64,000 nt of DNA from JAIYDJ01 sp031400505 (GCA_031400505.1 JANNPZ010000035.1:1-64000); one strand, 5' to 3'. Shown: positions 45,541-54,583, numbered from the stretch's first letter. Notes: generated by a model not told the origin, from the sequence alone. A program made the numbers and translations.

Positions 45541-46467
45541 TCAATCATGGTCCGCGTCGCCCGACAATCGTAGGCTGTCCAGGTTCCGCTTCAGTCGGGG
45601 TGCTGCGAAATCGACGAATGCGCGCAGCTTGGGCGCCTGTTGGCGCGACTGCGGAAAAACCAGGTGAACCGGGGCGGGGGGCGGTGTGACATCGGTCAGG
45701 ACCGCAACGAGGGTGCCCTGGCGGATTTGCTCTGCCACCATGTAGGACAGGGCGACAGAGATGCCTTCGCCCGCTTCGGCGGCGGCGATGGCCGAGACGG
45801 CGTCGTTGATCTCGAGCCTTGGCATGAAAGACACGGCTTTGCCGCTGCGGCCGTCCAGATATCGCCACTCGCGATTGGGCATCAGGCCGGTAAAGGCGAT
45901 CATCGCGTGCCGGGTCAGGTCGGCCGGAGAGGCGGGCGTGCCATGCGCGGCAAGGTAGCCGGGGCTGGCCACCAGCAGCCGCTGCACCGACCCCAGTTTG
46001 CGCGCAACAAGGGTGGAATCCGGCAGGGGGCCCGCGCGGAACGCGGCATCAATGCCTTCCTCGATCAGATTGGTGATGCGGTCCAGCAGAAGGACCGTCA
46101 GGGTGATTTCGGGGTGTTCCGCCAGAAACTGTCGCGCGATGGGGACCAGCAGCGACCGGCCCAGCGTGACCGAGGCCGTCACCGTCAGGTGCCCGCGCGC
46201 GGTGGTCGTGGCCCCAAGTGCCTCGCGTTCCGCTGCACCAAGGTCTTCCAGGATGCGGCGCGCGCTGTCCAGAAACCGTGTGCCGACATCGGTTATGGCC
46301 AGCCGGCGCGTCGTGCGTTGGAACAGCCGCGCGCCAAGCCGGTCCTCCAGCGCCGAGATCGCCCGCGTCACGGCCGGGGGCGACATGCGCAACCGCTGGC
46401 CTGCCTTGGCAAAACTGCCCGCGTCGTTGACGGCGATGAACACTTCGATTTCGTGAAAGCGGTCCAT
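45541..46467 (-). CDS. LysR-family transcriptional regulator
   Basis: This 308-residue protein has the N-terminal helix-turn-helix (FIAVNDAGSFAKAGQRLRMS then PPAVTRAISALEDRLGARLF) and an effector domain of the subgroup with VARKLGSVQRLLVASPGYLA. It is divergent from the MBL hydrolase operon, 143 bp away, and likely activates it in response to a small electrophile or aromatic compound. An inverted repeat of LysR-box type lies just before its start. Confidence 0.9.
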   Translation of the reverse strand: MDRFHEIEVFIAVNDAGSFAKAGQRLRMSPPAVTRAISALEDRLGARLFQRTTRRLAITDVGTRFLDSARRILEDLGAAEREALGATTTARGHLTVTASVTLGRSLLVPIARQFLAEHPEITLTVLLLDRITNLIEEGIDAAFRAGPLPDSTLVARKLGSVQRLLVASPGYLAAHGTPASPADLTRHAMIAFTGLMPNREWRYLDGRSGKAVSFMPRLEINDAVSAIAAAEAGEGISVALSYMVAEQIRQGTLVAVLTDVTPPPAPVHLVFPQSRQQAPKLRAFVDFAAPRLKRNLDSLRLSGDADHD

Positions 46468-46496
46468 TTATTCCCCCCGATGGAATAATAAATTCC
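46468..46496. promoter_or_regulatory. Candidate LysR operator
   Basis: TTATTCC (46468-46474) and GGAATAA (46482-46488) form a perfect 7-bp inverted repeat with a 7-bp gap. A second pairing, GGAAT with ATTCC, spans 46482-46496. It abuts the LysR start codon and lies about 115 bp before the MBL gene, where a LysR regulator would repress itself and activate the divergent operon. Confidence 0.55.
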
Positions 46497-46610
46497 ACAC
46501 TCTGCGTATTCTTTCAATCCAGACATCAGACCATACTCAGGATCGAGGTTCGATGGTTCACAGCCAACAGGACCGCAAAAGATCAACACGACTCATTGAA
46601 AGAAAATCCT

Positions 46611-47570
46611 ATGGTCAACCTGTCTCGCCGCGGCTTTGGTGCCGCCCTTGCTGCGCTGCCTTTGTCGGCAGCTTTCGCACCCCATGCCGCTGCTCGGTCC
46701 GCCGGCCCGCTGGCGCGCCCGCCTGTGGTAGCGCGCTACCAGATCGGGCGGTTCGAGATCACCGTCATCTCTGACGGCTACATCGACTTTCCTTATGATC
46801 TGTTCACCGGGGCGGGGCCTGCGGATGTGAAAGCGGCGGGCGATGCGGTGTTTGCAGCCGGCAAGAATGGCATCCGCGCCAGTTTCTCGACCTATCTGAT
46901 CAATGATGGCGAGCGGTATATTCTGGTGGACAGCGGCCCTGCCGGGACCGTCAGCGCCACGTCAGGCTACCTGCCCGGAACGCTGGAGGCTCTGGGCGTG
47001 GCGGCCACCAACATCGACGCCGTGATCCTCAGCCACGCGCATGTGGACCACATCGCCGGGATGGTGGCAGGTGGCGTCAACAACTATCCCAATGCCGAGG
47101 TTTACATCGACCGCCGCGATGTCGCGACCTTTACCGATCCGTCGCTGCTGGCCCGTGCCCCCGCGATCACCCATTCCAGCTTTGCCGCGACTGAACAGCT
47201 GGTGGCACTTTATCCCCGCCTGCAACAGATCGACGGGAACCGCGAAATCTCGCGCGGGGTGTCGGTGTTCGATCTGTCGGGCCATACGCCGGGCCAGATC
47301 GGGGTGAAGATCGAGGATGGAGCTGAAAGCCTGCTGCTGGTCGCGGACATGCTGTTCCACCCGGCGGCACATCCGGCCATCCCCGGTTTCGGCATCGTTT
47401 TCGAGATGGACAAGCCCGCCGCCGACGCCACCCGCGCGCGGTTCTTTGCCGAAGCCGCCGAGCAGAAGGCGCTGATCGCCGCGACCCATATGCCGTTTCC
47501 TGGCGTAGGTCGGATCGTGGGCGTTGCGGGTGCCCTGCGCTGGCTGCCCGCCGACTGGTCCTACCTTTAA
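46611..47570 (+). CDS. MBL-fold metallohydrolase with Tat signal
   Basis: This 319-residue protein begins with a twin-arginine signal (NLSRRGFGAALAALPLSAAF). The metallo-beta-lactamase core has the zinc motif SHAHVDH (HxHxDH) near residue 145, LSGHTPGQIG, the ADMLFHPA region and AATHMPFPGVG. It would hydrolyse a lactone, thioester or similar bond in the periplasm. ATG 46611 is preceded by a weak GAAAGA. It heads the + strand operon. Confidence 0.88.
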   Translation: MVNLSRRGFGAALAALPLSAAFAPHAAARSAGPLARPPVVARYQIGRFEITVISDGYIDFPYDLFTGAGPADVKAAGDAVFAAGKNGIRASFSTYLINDGERYILVDSGPAGTVSATSGYLPGTLEALGVAATNIDAVILSHAHVDHIAGMVAGGVNNYPNAEVYIDRRDVATFTDPSLLARAPAITHSSFAATEQLVALYPRLQQIDGNREISRGVSVFDLSGHTPGQIGVKIEDGAESLLLVADMLFHPAAHPAIPGFGIVFEMDKPAADATRARFFAEAAEQKALIAATHMPFPGVGRIVGVAGALRWLPADWSYL

Positions 47571-47626
47571 GCCCATCCCTCTAACGGCGGTGCCCAACCG
47601 GCACCGCCAACCCCCGAGGAGCTGCC

Positions 47627-48106
47627 ATGTCCACCGCCCCCACGTCCCGCCCCCCCTTGCCGCCCATCACCGCCGAGATCGCCGCGCAAAAGGTGCGGAT
47701 GGCCGAAGATGCCTGGAACGGGCGGGATCCTGCACGCGTGGCGCTGGCCTATACGCCCGACAGCCAATGGCGCAACCGGGCCGAGTTTCCGCACGGTCGC
47801 GCCGAGATCGAGGCGTTCCTGACCCGCAAATGGGCCGCCGAGCATGACTATCGCCTGATCAAAGAGGTTTGGGCCTTTCACGGCAACCGGATAGCCGTCC
47901 GGTTCGCCTATGAATGGCGCAATGATGCGGGGGCGTGGTTTCGCAGCTATGGCAATGAAAACTGGGAGTTTGACGCAGAGGGGCTGATGGCGTTCCGCTA
48001 CGCCAGCATCAACGACCTGCCCATCGCCGAGGCGGATCGCAAGTTCCACTGGCCGTTGGGGCGCCGCCCGGACGACCACCCGGGGTTGTCGGCGCTCGGG
48101 CTTTAG
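47627..48106 (+). CDS. DUF1348 (NTF2-like) protein
   Basis: This 159-residue protein has the cone-shaped NTF2-like fold pattern: AEDAWNGRDPARVALAYTPD, SQWRNRAEFPHGRAEIEAFL, and WFRSYGNENWEFDAEGLMAF RYASINDLPI split over residues 99-127. It belongs to the DUF1348 family, with no known catalytic activity. It lies between the MBL hydrolase (56 bp) and the FMN protein (17 bp) in the detoxification operon. Confidence 0.85.
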   Translation: MSTAPTSRPPLPPITAEIAAQKVRMAEDAWNGRDPARVALAYTPDSQWRNRAEFPHGRAEIEAFLTRKWAAEHDYRLIKEVWAFHGNRIAVRFAYEWRNDAGAWFRSYGNENWEFDAEGLMAFRYASINDLPIAEADRKFHWPLGRRPDDHPGLSALGL

Positions 48107-48123
48107 CCGCAAAGGAGACCGCC

Positions 48124-48744
48124 ATGACCCATCGTTTTGCCGACATTGCCTTTACCCCCACCGTCAAGCTGGTGCAGGAACGTCACGGCAGCCGCCGGGC
48201 CTATGCCGGCAATGAACAGGTGGCAGAGCCGTTCAACCACCTGCTGACTGATGCCGAGGCGGGGTTCATCGCCGCCCGCGATTCCCTTTACATGGCCAGT
48301 GTGGGCGAAACCGGCTGGCCCTATATCCAGCACCGGGGTGGGCCTGCGGGCTTTGTCCGGGTGCTGGACGCGCAGACCATCGGCTTTGCCGACTTTCGCG
48401 GCAACCGTCAGTACATCAGCGTCGGCAACCTGTTGACCGATGACCGCGTGTCGCTGTTCTTCATGGACTATGCCAACCGTACAAGACTGAAGCTGCTGGG
48501 CCGGGCGCGGGTGGTTGACCCCGAGGACGTTGAAGCTCTGGGCAAACTCGCCGTGCGCGATTACCGGGCCTCGGTCGAGCGTGGGATCACGATCACCGTC
48601 GAAGGCTTCGACTGGAACTGCCCGCAGCATATCACCCAACGCTTCGCGCTGGACGAGGTCCGCTCTGTGACGGCACCGCTGTTGGCACGGATTGCCGAGC
48701 TTGAGGCACAACTGGCGAAACAACAGGAAGCCCGAAGTGACTGA
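48124..48744 (+). CDS. Pyridoxamine 5'-phosphate oxidase-family FMN-binding protein
   Basis: This 206-residue split-barrel flavoprotein has FIAARDSLYMASVGETGWPY, IQHRGGPAGFVRVLD and FADFRGNRQYISVGNLLTDD. These proteins bind FMN or F420 and reduce diverse substrates. The C-terminal helix (LARIAELEAQLAKQQEAR) may dimerise. The end overlaps a 64-codon open frame. Confidence 0.85.
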   Translation: MTHRFADIAFTPTVKLVQERHGSRRAYAGNEQVAEPFNHLLTDAEAGFIAARDSLYMASVGETGWPYIQHRGGPAGFVRVLDAQTIGFADFRGNRQYISVGNLLTDDRVSLFFMDYANRTRLKLLGRARVVDPEDVEALGKLAVRDYRASVERGITITVEGFDWNCPQHITQRFALDEVRSVTAPLLARIAELEAQLAKQQEARSD

Positions 48745-48931
48745 TCCACATGTCGATCATGATGCCTATTCCGACTGCCTTGCCGCAATGGCCACATCCG
48801 GTGACATCTTTCCTTGCGAGATGCTCGCACCGATCCGGCAGGCCGATTGTGCCTTGCCTGACCTGCTGCCGGTGTTTCATGCCTCTGACCCAGGCATTTT
48901 CACCCTGATCCGTCGCCGCCAAAGGACCTGA
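48737..48931 (+). CDS. Small conserved-looking protein (64 aa)
   Basis: GTG 48737 has AGGAAG 8 bp upstream and overlaps the end of the FMN protein gene by 8 bp; the stop is 3 bp before the GST gene. It reads TDPHVDHDAYSDCLAAMATS, then PCEMLAPIRQADCALPDLLP. The tight packing in the operon and good base bias argue for a real gene. No family is recognised. Confidence 0.55.
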   Translation: MTDPHVDHDAYSDCLAAMATSGDIFPCEMLAPIRQADCALPDLLPVFHASDPGIFTLIRRRQRT

Positions 48932-48934
48932 CAA

Positions 48935-49573
48935 ATGCCAAAACCTCGCCCCATACGCCTGCACCGCTTTCGCATGTCCGGCCATTGCCACCGGGTCGAA
49001 TTGATGCTGTCGCTGCTCGGTCGCCCGGTCGACATCGTCGATCTGGCCCCCGGCAGCCAGAAGTCACCCGCGTTTCTGGCGATGAACCCGTTCGGGCAAG
49101 TGCCGGTGATCGAGGATGACGGCACCGTCCTGGCAGATTCGAACGCGATTCTGGTCTATCTGGCCACCCGCTATGACCCCGAACGCCAGTGGTATCCGAC
49201 GGATGCCAAGGGTGCCGCCGACGTGCAGCGCTGGCTGTCGGTTGCTGCAGGTCCGCTGTTTCAGGGCCCTGCCGTGGCGCGGCTGGTCGGGTTGTTCGAC
49301 GCCAAACATGATCTGGTCCGCGCACAGGCGGTAGCGGCGGGCGTGCTTGGTGTGATGGAGGCGCATCTGGCGGCATATGGGCCGTTCTTTACGGGCGATA
49401 CCCCCACGATCGCCGACATCGCGCTTTATTCCTACACCGCTCATGCGCCCGAGGGGCATGTCTCGCTGGACCCCTATCCGCAAGTCCGCGACTGGACCCA
49501 ACGGATCGAAGGCCTGCCGGGCTTTGTCCCGATGGTCCGCTCTGTGCCAAATTTCGGCGAGCCTACAACATGA
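48935..49573 (+). CDS. Glutathione S-transferase
   Basis: This 212-residue protein has an N-terminal thioredoxin-like domain (RLHRFRMSGHCHRVELMLSL, FLAMNPFGQVPVIEDDGTVL and ADSNAILVYLATRYDP) and a helical C-terminal domain (FFTGDTPTIADIALYSYTAH). The catalytic Ser/Tyr is not clear. It conjugates or reduces electrophiles with glutathione. It overlaps the following FMN protein gene by 4 bp. Confidence 0.9.
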   Translation: MPKPRPIRLHRFRMSGHCHRVELMLSLLGRPVDIVDLAPGSQKSPAFLAMNPFGQVPVIEDDGTVLADSNAILVYLATRYDPERQWYPTDAKGAADVQRWLSVAAGPLFQGPAVARLVGLFDAKHDLVRAQAVAAGVLGVMEAHLAAYGPFFTGDTPTIADIALYSYTAHAPEGHVSLDPYPQVRDWTQRIEGLPGFVPMVRSVPNFGEPTT

Positions 49574-50484
49574 CAAGCCAAACCGAAGGCTCACCCTTTC
49601 ACGAGGGCGAACGCAGCGTGCAGGATCGCGCTGGCACCCGGGCCCGGATGGATGCAGCAGGCCCGCGCCTTATCCGCGATCAGATGCCCGGCCAGCACCG
49701 CGAGTTGTTCGAGACGCTGCCCTTCCTGATCGCCGGGGTAGCTGATCCCTTGGGTCAGCCCTGGGCCACGGTTCTGGCGGGCGCGCCCGGTTTTGTGACC
49801 ACGACGCCGCACGAGATGCGGATCAAAGCCTTGCCTGCCAACGTTGACCCGGCCCGCGCGGCCTTGCAGCGGGGCGCGTCCATCGGCCTGCTGGGGATCG
49901 AGTTGGAAACCCGCCGCCGCAACCGGATGAATGGCCGGATCGGCGAAGTAGGTCCGATGGGCTTTGCCGTCGAAGTTGTCCAGAGCTTTGGCAACTGTCC
50001 GAAATACATTCAGACGCGGCACCACGCTTGGTCCGGTTGCAGTCGCACTACTACCCGTCATGCCGAAACCCCAGCGCTAAGCACGTCCGCACGGGCGCTG
50101 ATCAAACGGTCGGACACGTTTTTCATCGCCACGACAAGCGGGCAGGGCCAGGGCGACTGGACCCTTGGCGTCGATGTCTCGCATCGTGGCGGCGAGTCGG
50201 GCTTTGTCGGCATAGGGGAAGGCAGCACAGGCACGCGGCTTTTGGTTCCCGACTATGCCGGGAACGGATTCTTCAACACGCTGGGCAATCTTGCTTTGGA
50301 CCCGCGCGCCGGCCTGCTGTTTGTCGATTTCGCCGAAGGTCATCTGCTGCAACTGGCGGTGCGGGGCCAAGTGGTCTGGAACGATGCCGAAACGGCGGCC
50401 ACATCAGGGGCCGACCGCGCGCTGGTTCTGGATGTCACGGGCGGGCACTGGCTGCACCGCGCGCTTGACCTGCGATGGTCCTAG
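49570..50484 (+). CDS. FMN-binding pyridoxamine-phosphate-oxidase-related protein
   Basis: This 304-residue protein contains two split-barrel halves: LPFLIAGVADPLGQPWATVL near residue 50, and DTFFIATTSGQGQGDWTLGV near 180, followed by FLVPDYAGN-like and FFNTLGNLALDPRAGLLFVD. This long type is found with GST and other redox proteins. It may be an oxidoreductase for a quinone or nitro compound. It is the last gene of the operon. Confidence 0.85.
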   Translation: MTSQTEGSPFHEGERSVQDRAGTRARMDAAGPRLIRDQMPGQHRELFETLPFLIAGVADPLGQPWATVLAGAPGFVTTTPHEMRIKALPANVDPARAALQRGASIGLLGIELETRRRNRMNGRIGEVGPMGFAVEVVQSFGNCPKYIQTRHHAWSGCSRTTTRHAETPALSTSARALIKRSDTFFIATTSGQGQGDWTLGVDVSHRGGESGFVGIGEGSTGTRLLVPDYAGNGFFNTLGNLALDPRAGLLFVDFAEGHLLQLAVRGQVVWNDAETAATSGADRALVLDVTGGHWLHRALDLRWS

Positions 50485-50616
50485 GACGCCAAGGGGCCGC
50501 CGCCGTGCGCAGCGCCAGGCGGTCCCCCAGGCGGTCTGGCGGTGCCCCGGGTTTCATGGCAGAAGCCTGCCCCGGGCAGTTCATGCCCGGAGCCGGTTTT
50601 TTTCGCCGCCAGACCC

Positions 50617-50850
50617 CTATTGCAGCGAGGCGGGGGTGTTGTCGCTGTTGTCGGGCCAGTTCGCATTCGCCCCGTCCACCTTTGCGGTGAAATCCGCCGA
50701 ACCGGCGACCGATGCGCCGCCCGCATCGACGTTGATCGCCGACGTCGAGGTGACGTCACAGGCGCGGGCAGGCAGCGTGGCCCCCAACAAGAAAGCAGTC
50801 GCCAGCACAATGGCGCCGAAGCGGTATGGGTTGGAAAGCTTCGATTTCAT
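50617..50850 (-). CDS. Small secreted protein of unknown function (77 aa)
   Basis: AAAGGAC lies 8 bp before ATG 50850. A signal peptide (FGAIVLATAFLLGATLPARA) is followed by about 47 residues, CDVTSTSAINVDAGGASVAG then NWPDNSDNTPASLQ. It is downstream of the AhpD-like gene and probably co-transcribed. No family is recognised; it may be a short periplasmic beta-rich protein. Confidence 0.65.
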   Translation of the reverse strand: MKSKLSNPYRFGAIVLATAFLLGATLPARACDVTSTSAINVDAGGASVAGSADFTAKVDGANANWPDNSDNTPASLQ

Positions 50851-50886
50851 TGTGGAAGTCCTTTGATTGCCGTGGGGAAGGCGGGC

Positions 50887-51435
50887 TCAAGCGGCCAGAG
50901 GCTTGGCCACCGGAAAGTCGATGGCCGTCTCGGCCACGTTGTTGACGTAGTTGGTCAACGTGTTCAGCGCGACATGCAGCACGATCTCGACGATCTGCGC
51001 GTCGGTGAACCCGGCAGCCCGCACCATGTCCAGATCGGCGGTCCCGACATGACCCCGTGCCTTGGTCACCGCTGCGGCAAAGCGCACCGCCGCGTCGGCC
51101 TTGGCATCCGTCGAGGTGCCCCGGCGGTTTGCCAGGATCTCGGCCTCGTCCAGTTTCGCCAGGTTCGCGCCCATATAGCTGTGCGCCGACAGGCAATAGT
51201 CGCAACCGTTGATCTCTGCCACGGCCAGCGCGATCCGCTCGCGCGTCTTGGCGTCGATGGCACCTTTGCCCAAAGCTCCGTTCAGGCCGAGATAGCCGTC
51301 AAGGGCGGCAGGCGAATTGCCGACGACACGGAACAGGTTCGGCACCAGCCCGAACTGCTTCTTCACGGCTTCAAGCAGCGGCTGGGACCCGGCTGGCGAG
51401 GCTTCGATGGTTGCCGGTGTGCTGATACGCGACAT
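50887..51435 (-). CDS. AhpD-like carboxymuconolactone decarboxylase-family protein
   Basis: This 182-residue protein starts at ATG 51435 behind AGGAAA. It has the family's CxxCxxxH motif in EINGCDYCLSAHSYMG near residue 82 and QFGLVPNLFRVVGNSPAALD near 32. AhpD-type proteins are peroxidase or disulfide enzymes. It fits the redox/detoxification theme of the neighbouring operon. A fragment of a related gene lies at 26.1 kb. Confidence 0.88.
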   Translation of the reverse strand: MSRISTPATIEASPAGSQPLLEAVKKQFGLVPNLFRVVGNSPAALDGYLGLNGALGKGAIDAKTRERIALAVAEINGCDYCLSAHSYMGANLAKLDEAEILANRRGTSTDAKADAAVRFAAAVTKARGHVGTADLDMVRAAGFTDAQIVEIVLHVALNTLTNYVNNVAETAIDFPVAKPLAA

Positions 51436-51747
51436 GATGATTTTCCTGTCTTGACTGGCTTGCGGGACCATCCCGCGCCAACAATGGAGAACCTAATTGC
51501 TTCGCTTTCAGTGCAGAATGTCCGGCCGACGCAATTCAGAGCTTCAGTTATCGGAATAATCAAAGCGTAACCGGCTGATAAAGCTGGCAGCGCCCCGAGG
51601 GCGATTTTGCGCGTGTCCTTACGCCAGACATGTCTGGAAATGAAACGGCCAAACTTGGATGGCGTGTCAAACAGGTCGCCAGAACGTCAAGGTTCAACTG
51701 GGTCACTCGACCCACCGCCAAGGCCGATCTGTACAAAAGCGGATCGC
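51436..51747. other. Gap without recognisable gene
   Basis: About 310 bp between the AhpD-like gene and the recombinase. TTATTCCGATAA (reverse strand of 51548-51559) resembles the arm of the LysR box at 46468, but is too short to assign. It also contains the downstream edge of the integrase unit. Confidence 0.4.
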
Positions 51748-52857
51748 CTACAATCCGGCGGCCTTGGTGAGGTTGACGCGGAACCTGTCGCGGCGGCGCT
51801 GGTAGCGGCGGGTCATTTCTGCGCTGGCGTGGCCGAGTTGCTTTTGGACATAGCGTTCATCCACCTCTGCGCTGCTGGCGAGGCCTGCGCGCAAGGAGTG
51901 GCCCGAGAAGAGCGCCAACCGTTCGGCCTTGGGCAATTCTGGGCGCAGCCCTGCGTCCTCGACGCATTGCTTGATCAGCCGCGCGACATGCTTGTCGGAA
52001 AGCCTCTCGCCCGTGGCTTTCATGCTAGTGCGCGACACCGCGACGAAGATGGGTCCGAAGTCGATGCGGGCGTAATGCAGCCACTGGGTCAGGGCATGGA
52101 CCGGGCAGGTCTGGTCTAACGATCCCCGGGCGATTTCCACCTCGCGCCAGCCGGTCTTGCCGCGCAGGGTGATCAGGGCGCCATCATTCATGGTTTCGAC
52201 CCAGCCGCCACTATCGGGCGTGTCGTCCTTGCCGTGGTTAAGGGACACGATCTCTGACCGGCGCAGGCCCCCGGCAAAGCCGATCAGCAGCATCGCCCGG
52301 TCGCGCAAGCCGCGCAGGTCGTGGGGCAGGGTGGCCAGCATGTCACGCAGGTCTTGCGGAAGGATCGCCTCTTTCTGCGCTGGTGGCCGGGCGTGCTTGC
52401 GGCGTATGCCAGCCAGAACGGAGGCGATGTGGCGATCCTTTCGGTCCAGCTTTTCCCCGCGCTGCGCATAACCCCAGGTCAGGCCCGAAAGACGCCGTTC
52501 AATGGAAGAAACTGACAAGGCAACGGCCTTGCCGCCCGGTGCTGCCAGATCGGCGATGTAAAGCCCGATCATTTGGGGTGATGGTGGCAGCGGGTCAGCC
52601 CCGCGCATCCGGCAAAAGCGCGCGAAGTGGGCCCAGTCTTTGGCATAAGCCTTCAGCGTGTTCGCAGATGCGGCTTGCCGTGCATAGGTCTGTGCAGTTT
52701 CGATGAGCCGATCGAGCGTGCCGGAGCCTGCGAGATCTGAGGGCAGGCAAAGGGTGCCGTCCTTCGATGCAACGCCTTCGCCTCCTTCATCGGAACAAGG
52801 GCGTTCAGACGGCTCCAGAAGCGATTTCTCGGCTGTTTCTTCCATGCTTTCGAGCAT
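51748..52857 (-). CDS. Tyrosine recombinase/integrase
   Basis: This 369-residue protein has an N-terminal SAM-like core-binding domain (SANTLKAYAKDWAHFARFCR) and the catalytic domain with Arg in GGLRRSEIVSL, HSLRAGLAS, and the Tyr in LGHASAEMTRRYQRRRDRF. All R-H-R-Y residues are visible. It may resolve plasmid multimers or integrate DNA. The gene is divergent from the DUF1403/ScpB pair; this trio recurs on plasmids of this bacterial group (established only by memory). Confidence 0.9.
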   Translation of the reverse strand: MLESMEETAEKSLLEPSERPCSDEGGEGVASKDGTLCLPSDLAGSGTLDRLIETAQTYARQAASANTLKAYAKDWAHFARFCRMRGADPLPPSPQMIGLYIADLAAPGGKAVALSVSSIERRLSGLTWGYAQRGEKLDRKDRHIASVLAGIRRKHARPPAQKEAILPQDLRDMLATLPHDLRGLRDRAMLLIGFAGGLRRSEIVSLNHGKDDTPDSGGWVETMNDGALITLRGKTGWREVEIARGSLDQTCPVHALTQWLHYARIDFGPIFVAVSRTSMKATGERLSDKHVARLIKQCVEDAGLRPELPKAERLALFSGHSLRAGLASSAEVDERYVQKQLGHASAEMTRRYQRRRDRFRVNLTKAAGL

Positions 52858-52971
52858 ACCTTATCTACGTCCGATAATACAATCTTATTGGACATAATAA
52901 CAACACAGACAAGGCGGCGGTAAAATCGGCTTTCACTGGCATAAAGCGCCGCAATGGTTTAGTATGCAGTC

Positions 52972-53859
52972 ATGAATGGACTGCCCCCGATCCTCGATGA
53001 CGAACCTTTGCCGATACCGCCTTTGCCAGGCTGGATCCGTTCCGGGATGGCCGGAAATGCCGAAGTGGCGGCGTTCCTGGCCGGTGCGGCACTGGCGCAT
53101 CTGGTGTTGGTCGAAGCCGCAAGGCAGCTGCCGCAGGCGCTGTGGCGCGAGCGGCTGGCGTTGATTGCGGCAGAGGTCTGCGTTGCGATGACGGGGCGGC
53201 GCGAAGGGCAGGGGGCCTTGCGTGATGCGGTCCATCTGACCCGCCCCGGTGATGATCCCGGCCCCTCGGGACGGGTCTTGCAACAGTGGTTGCACGCAGC
53301 AGGGCGGCCGATCTCGGTCGTGGGGCTTGGCCGCGCTGTGGACGGCGTTGCCACAGATAGCGTCGCACTTTGCCTCGATGTCGTGGGGCCAACGCCGGTC
53401 GAACGGGCGGCGCAGGTCATCGAAGTCGTGCTGGAAGGCACCCCGCGCGCCGAGACGGAAGCCCTGATCCTGGCCGATGCGGTGCTGTCGAAATCCCTGG
53501 GTTGGAAGCATGCGCTGCCACTGCTGTCGCTGGCCCTGAAACCTCGTGATTTGCGCCTGCGGGGGGGAGAACTGCGGCTGGCCTGCCATCGGGCTGTGGT
53601 CCTTGGGGCCGGGCAAGCCGTGCCGCTGGCCGCAGATCTGTCCCGCCGGGCAGTGCGGCTGCAAGCGGTCGCACCAAGACTTCGTGCGCGCGGTGCTGCG
53701 CGTGCGGTTCTTCTGTTCCTGTCGCGCGACGCATTGGCACCTTCTGCGCTGAATTTCATGTCTGATCGTGCCGCGCGCCGGCTGTGCGACCGGCTTGTGG
53801 ACCTCGGTGCCATTCGCGAACTCACGGGTCGCGACAGCTTTCGCCTTTACGGGCTTTGA
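52972..53859 (+). CDS. DUF1403 family protein
   Basis: This 295-residue protein (NGLPPILDDEPLPIPPLPGW; EAEALILADAVLSKSLGWKH with small differences; SDRAARRLCDRLVDLGAIRE) is of the DUF1403 type seen on alphaproteobacterial plasmids beside an ScpB-like gene. Its function is unknown. The helical C-terminal part with RELTGRDSFRLYGL resembles a winged-helix. Its stop is 2 bp before the ScpB-like gene. Confidence 0.8.
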   Translation: MNGLPPILDDEPLPIPPLPGWIRSGMAGNAEVAAFLAGAALAHLVLVEAARQLPQALWRERLALIAAEVCVAMTGRREGQGALRDAVHLTRPGDDPGPSGRVLQQWLHAAGRPISVVGLGRAVDGVATDSVALCLDVVGPTPVERAAQVIEVVLEGTPRAETEALILADAVLSKSLGWKHALPLLSLALKPRDLRLRGGELRLACHRAVVLGAGQAVPLAADLSRRAVRLQAVAPRLRARGAARAVLLFLSRDALAPSALNFMSDRAARRLCDRLVDLGAIRELTGRDSFRLYGL

Positions 53860-53861
53860 AC

Positions 53862-54455
53862 ATGAAAAAAGCCGGCACAGAGACCGCTCTGGATCATGAA
53901 CTGGCCGATTTGCCGCCCGATCTGCGCTGGCGGGAATGGATGCGGCGGATCGAGGCGGTGCTTTTTGCCTCGGCCGCGCCGGTGGCTCGGGATGATCTGG
54001 CGCGGGTGGTGGGACCGGGGGTTTCGGTTGATCTGCTGATCGAGGACTTGATGGTTGATCTTGCGGGCCGGCCCTATCAAGTGGCACGCGTGGGCGCTGG
54101 TTGGGTCCTGCGGACGCTTCCTGCCTATGCACCCGTGATCCGTGCCGCCGCAGACATTGGTGGTCAGGTTCTGAATCTGTCGGAATTCGACCTTGCCGTG
54201 TTGGCGGCGATTGCGTACCACCAGCCGATCAGCCGCGACGGTCTGAAAGAGATTTTCGGCCGCGAAATCAGCCGCGATATGATCGGGCGGCTGGCCGAGC
54301 GCGACCTGATCGGCACCGGCCCCCGCGAACCAAGACGCGGCGCGCCCTATACTTTCGTCACGACCGAAATCTTCCTTGCCGCATTCGGGATGCAATCCTT
54401 GCGCGACCTGCCTGACCCAGAACTTCTGTTGGATTCAGGGATGACACATACCTGA
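53862..54455 (+). CDS. ScpB-like chromosome segregation protein
   Basis: This 197-residue protein has two winged-helix parts as in ScpB: RIEAVLFASAAPVARDDLAR at residue 28, and LAVLAAIAYHQPISRDGLKE, IFGREISRDMIGRLAERDLI, ending in FVTTEIFLAAFGM. ScpB bridges SMC and ScpA in condensin. Paired with DUF1403 instead of ScpA, it is likely a plasmid-borne variant with a segregation or transcription role. Confidence 0.8.
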   Translation: MKKAGTETALDHELADLPPDLRWREWMRRIEAVLFASAAPVARDDLARVVGPGVSVDLLIEDLMVDLAGRPYQVARVGAGWVLRTLPAYAPVIRAAADIGGQVLNLSEFDLAVLAAIAYHQPISRDGLKEIFGREISRDMIGRLAERDLIGTGPREPRRGAPYTFVTTEIFLAAFGMQSLRDLPDPELLLDSGMTHT

Positions 54456-54539
54456 CAGCGGTAACCAAGCCAGCGTTTCGCCTGAGCGCGGGGTCACCTT
54501 GGCAGTCGCCGTGCCAAATGCCGATTGACAAGATGTCAT

Positions 54540-54558
54540 CCGCGCCGTCCCGGCGCGG
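54540..54558. terminator. Hairpin after the ScpB-like gene
   Basis: CCGCGCCG and CGGCGCGG form a perfect 8-bp stem with loop TCC, 85 bp after the stop. No T-run follows, so termination would be weak or factor-dependent. Confidence 0.4.
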
Positions 54559-54583
54559 TGACCCAAAGGCGGCGCATGACGGG

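Noticed and set aside
44074..45573. 499-codon + strand frame opposite the FAD disulfide reductase
   Set aside because: Shadow of a clearly coding gene with CVNTGC and NAD motifs.
50542..51570. 342-codon + strand frame opposite the AhpD-like gene
   Set aside because: Shadow; the - strand genes have ribosome sites, a CxxCxxxH motif and a signal peptide.
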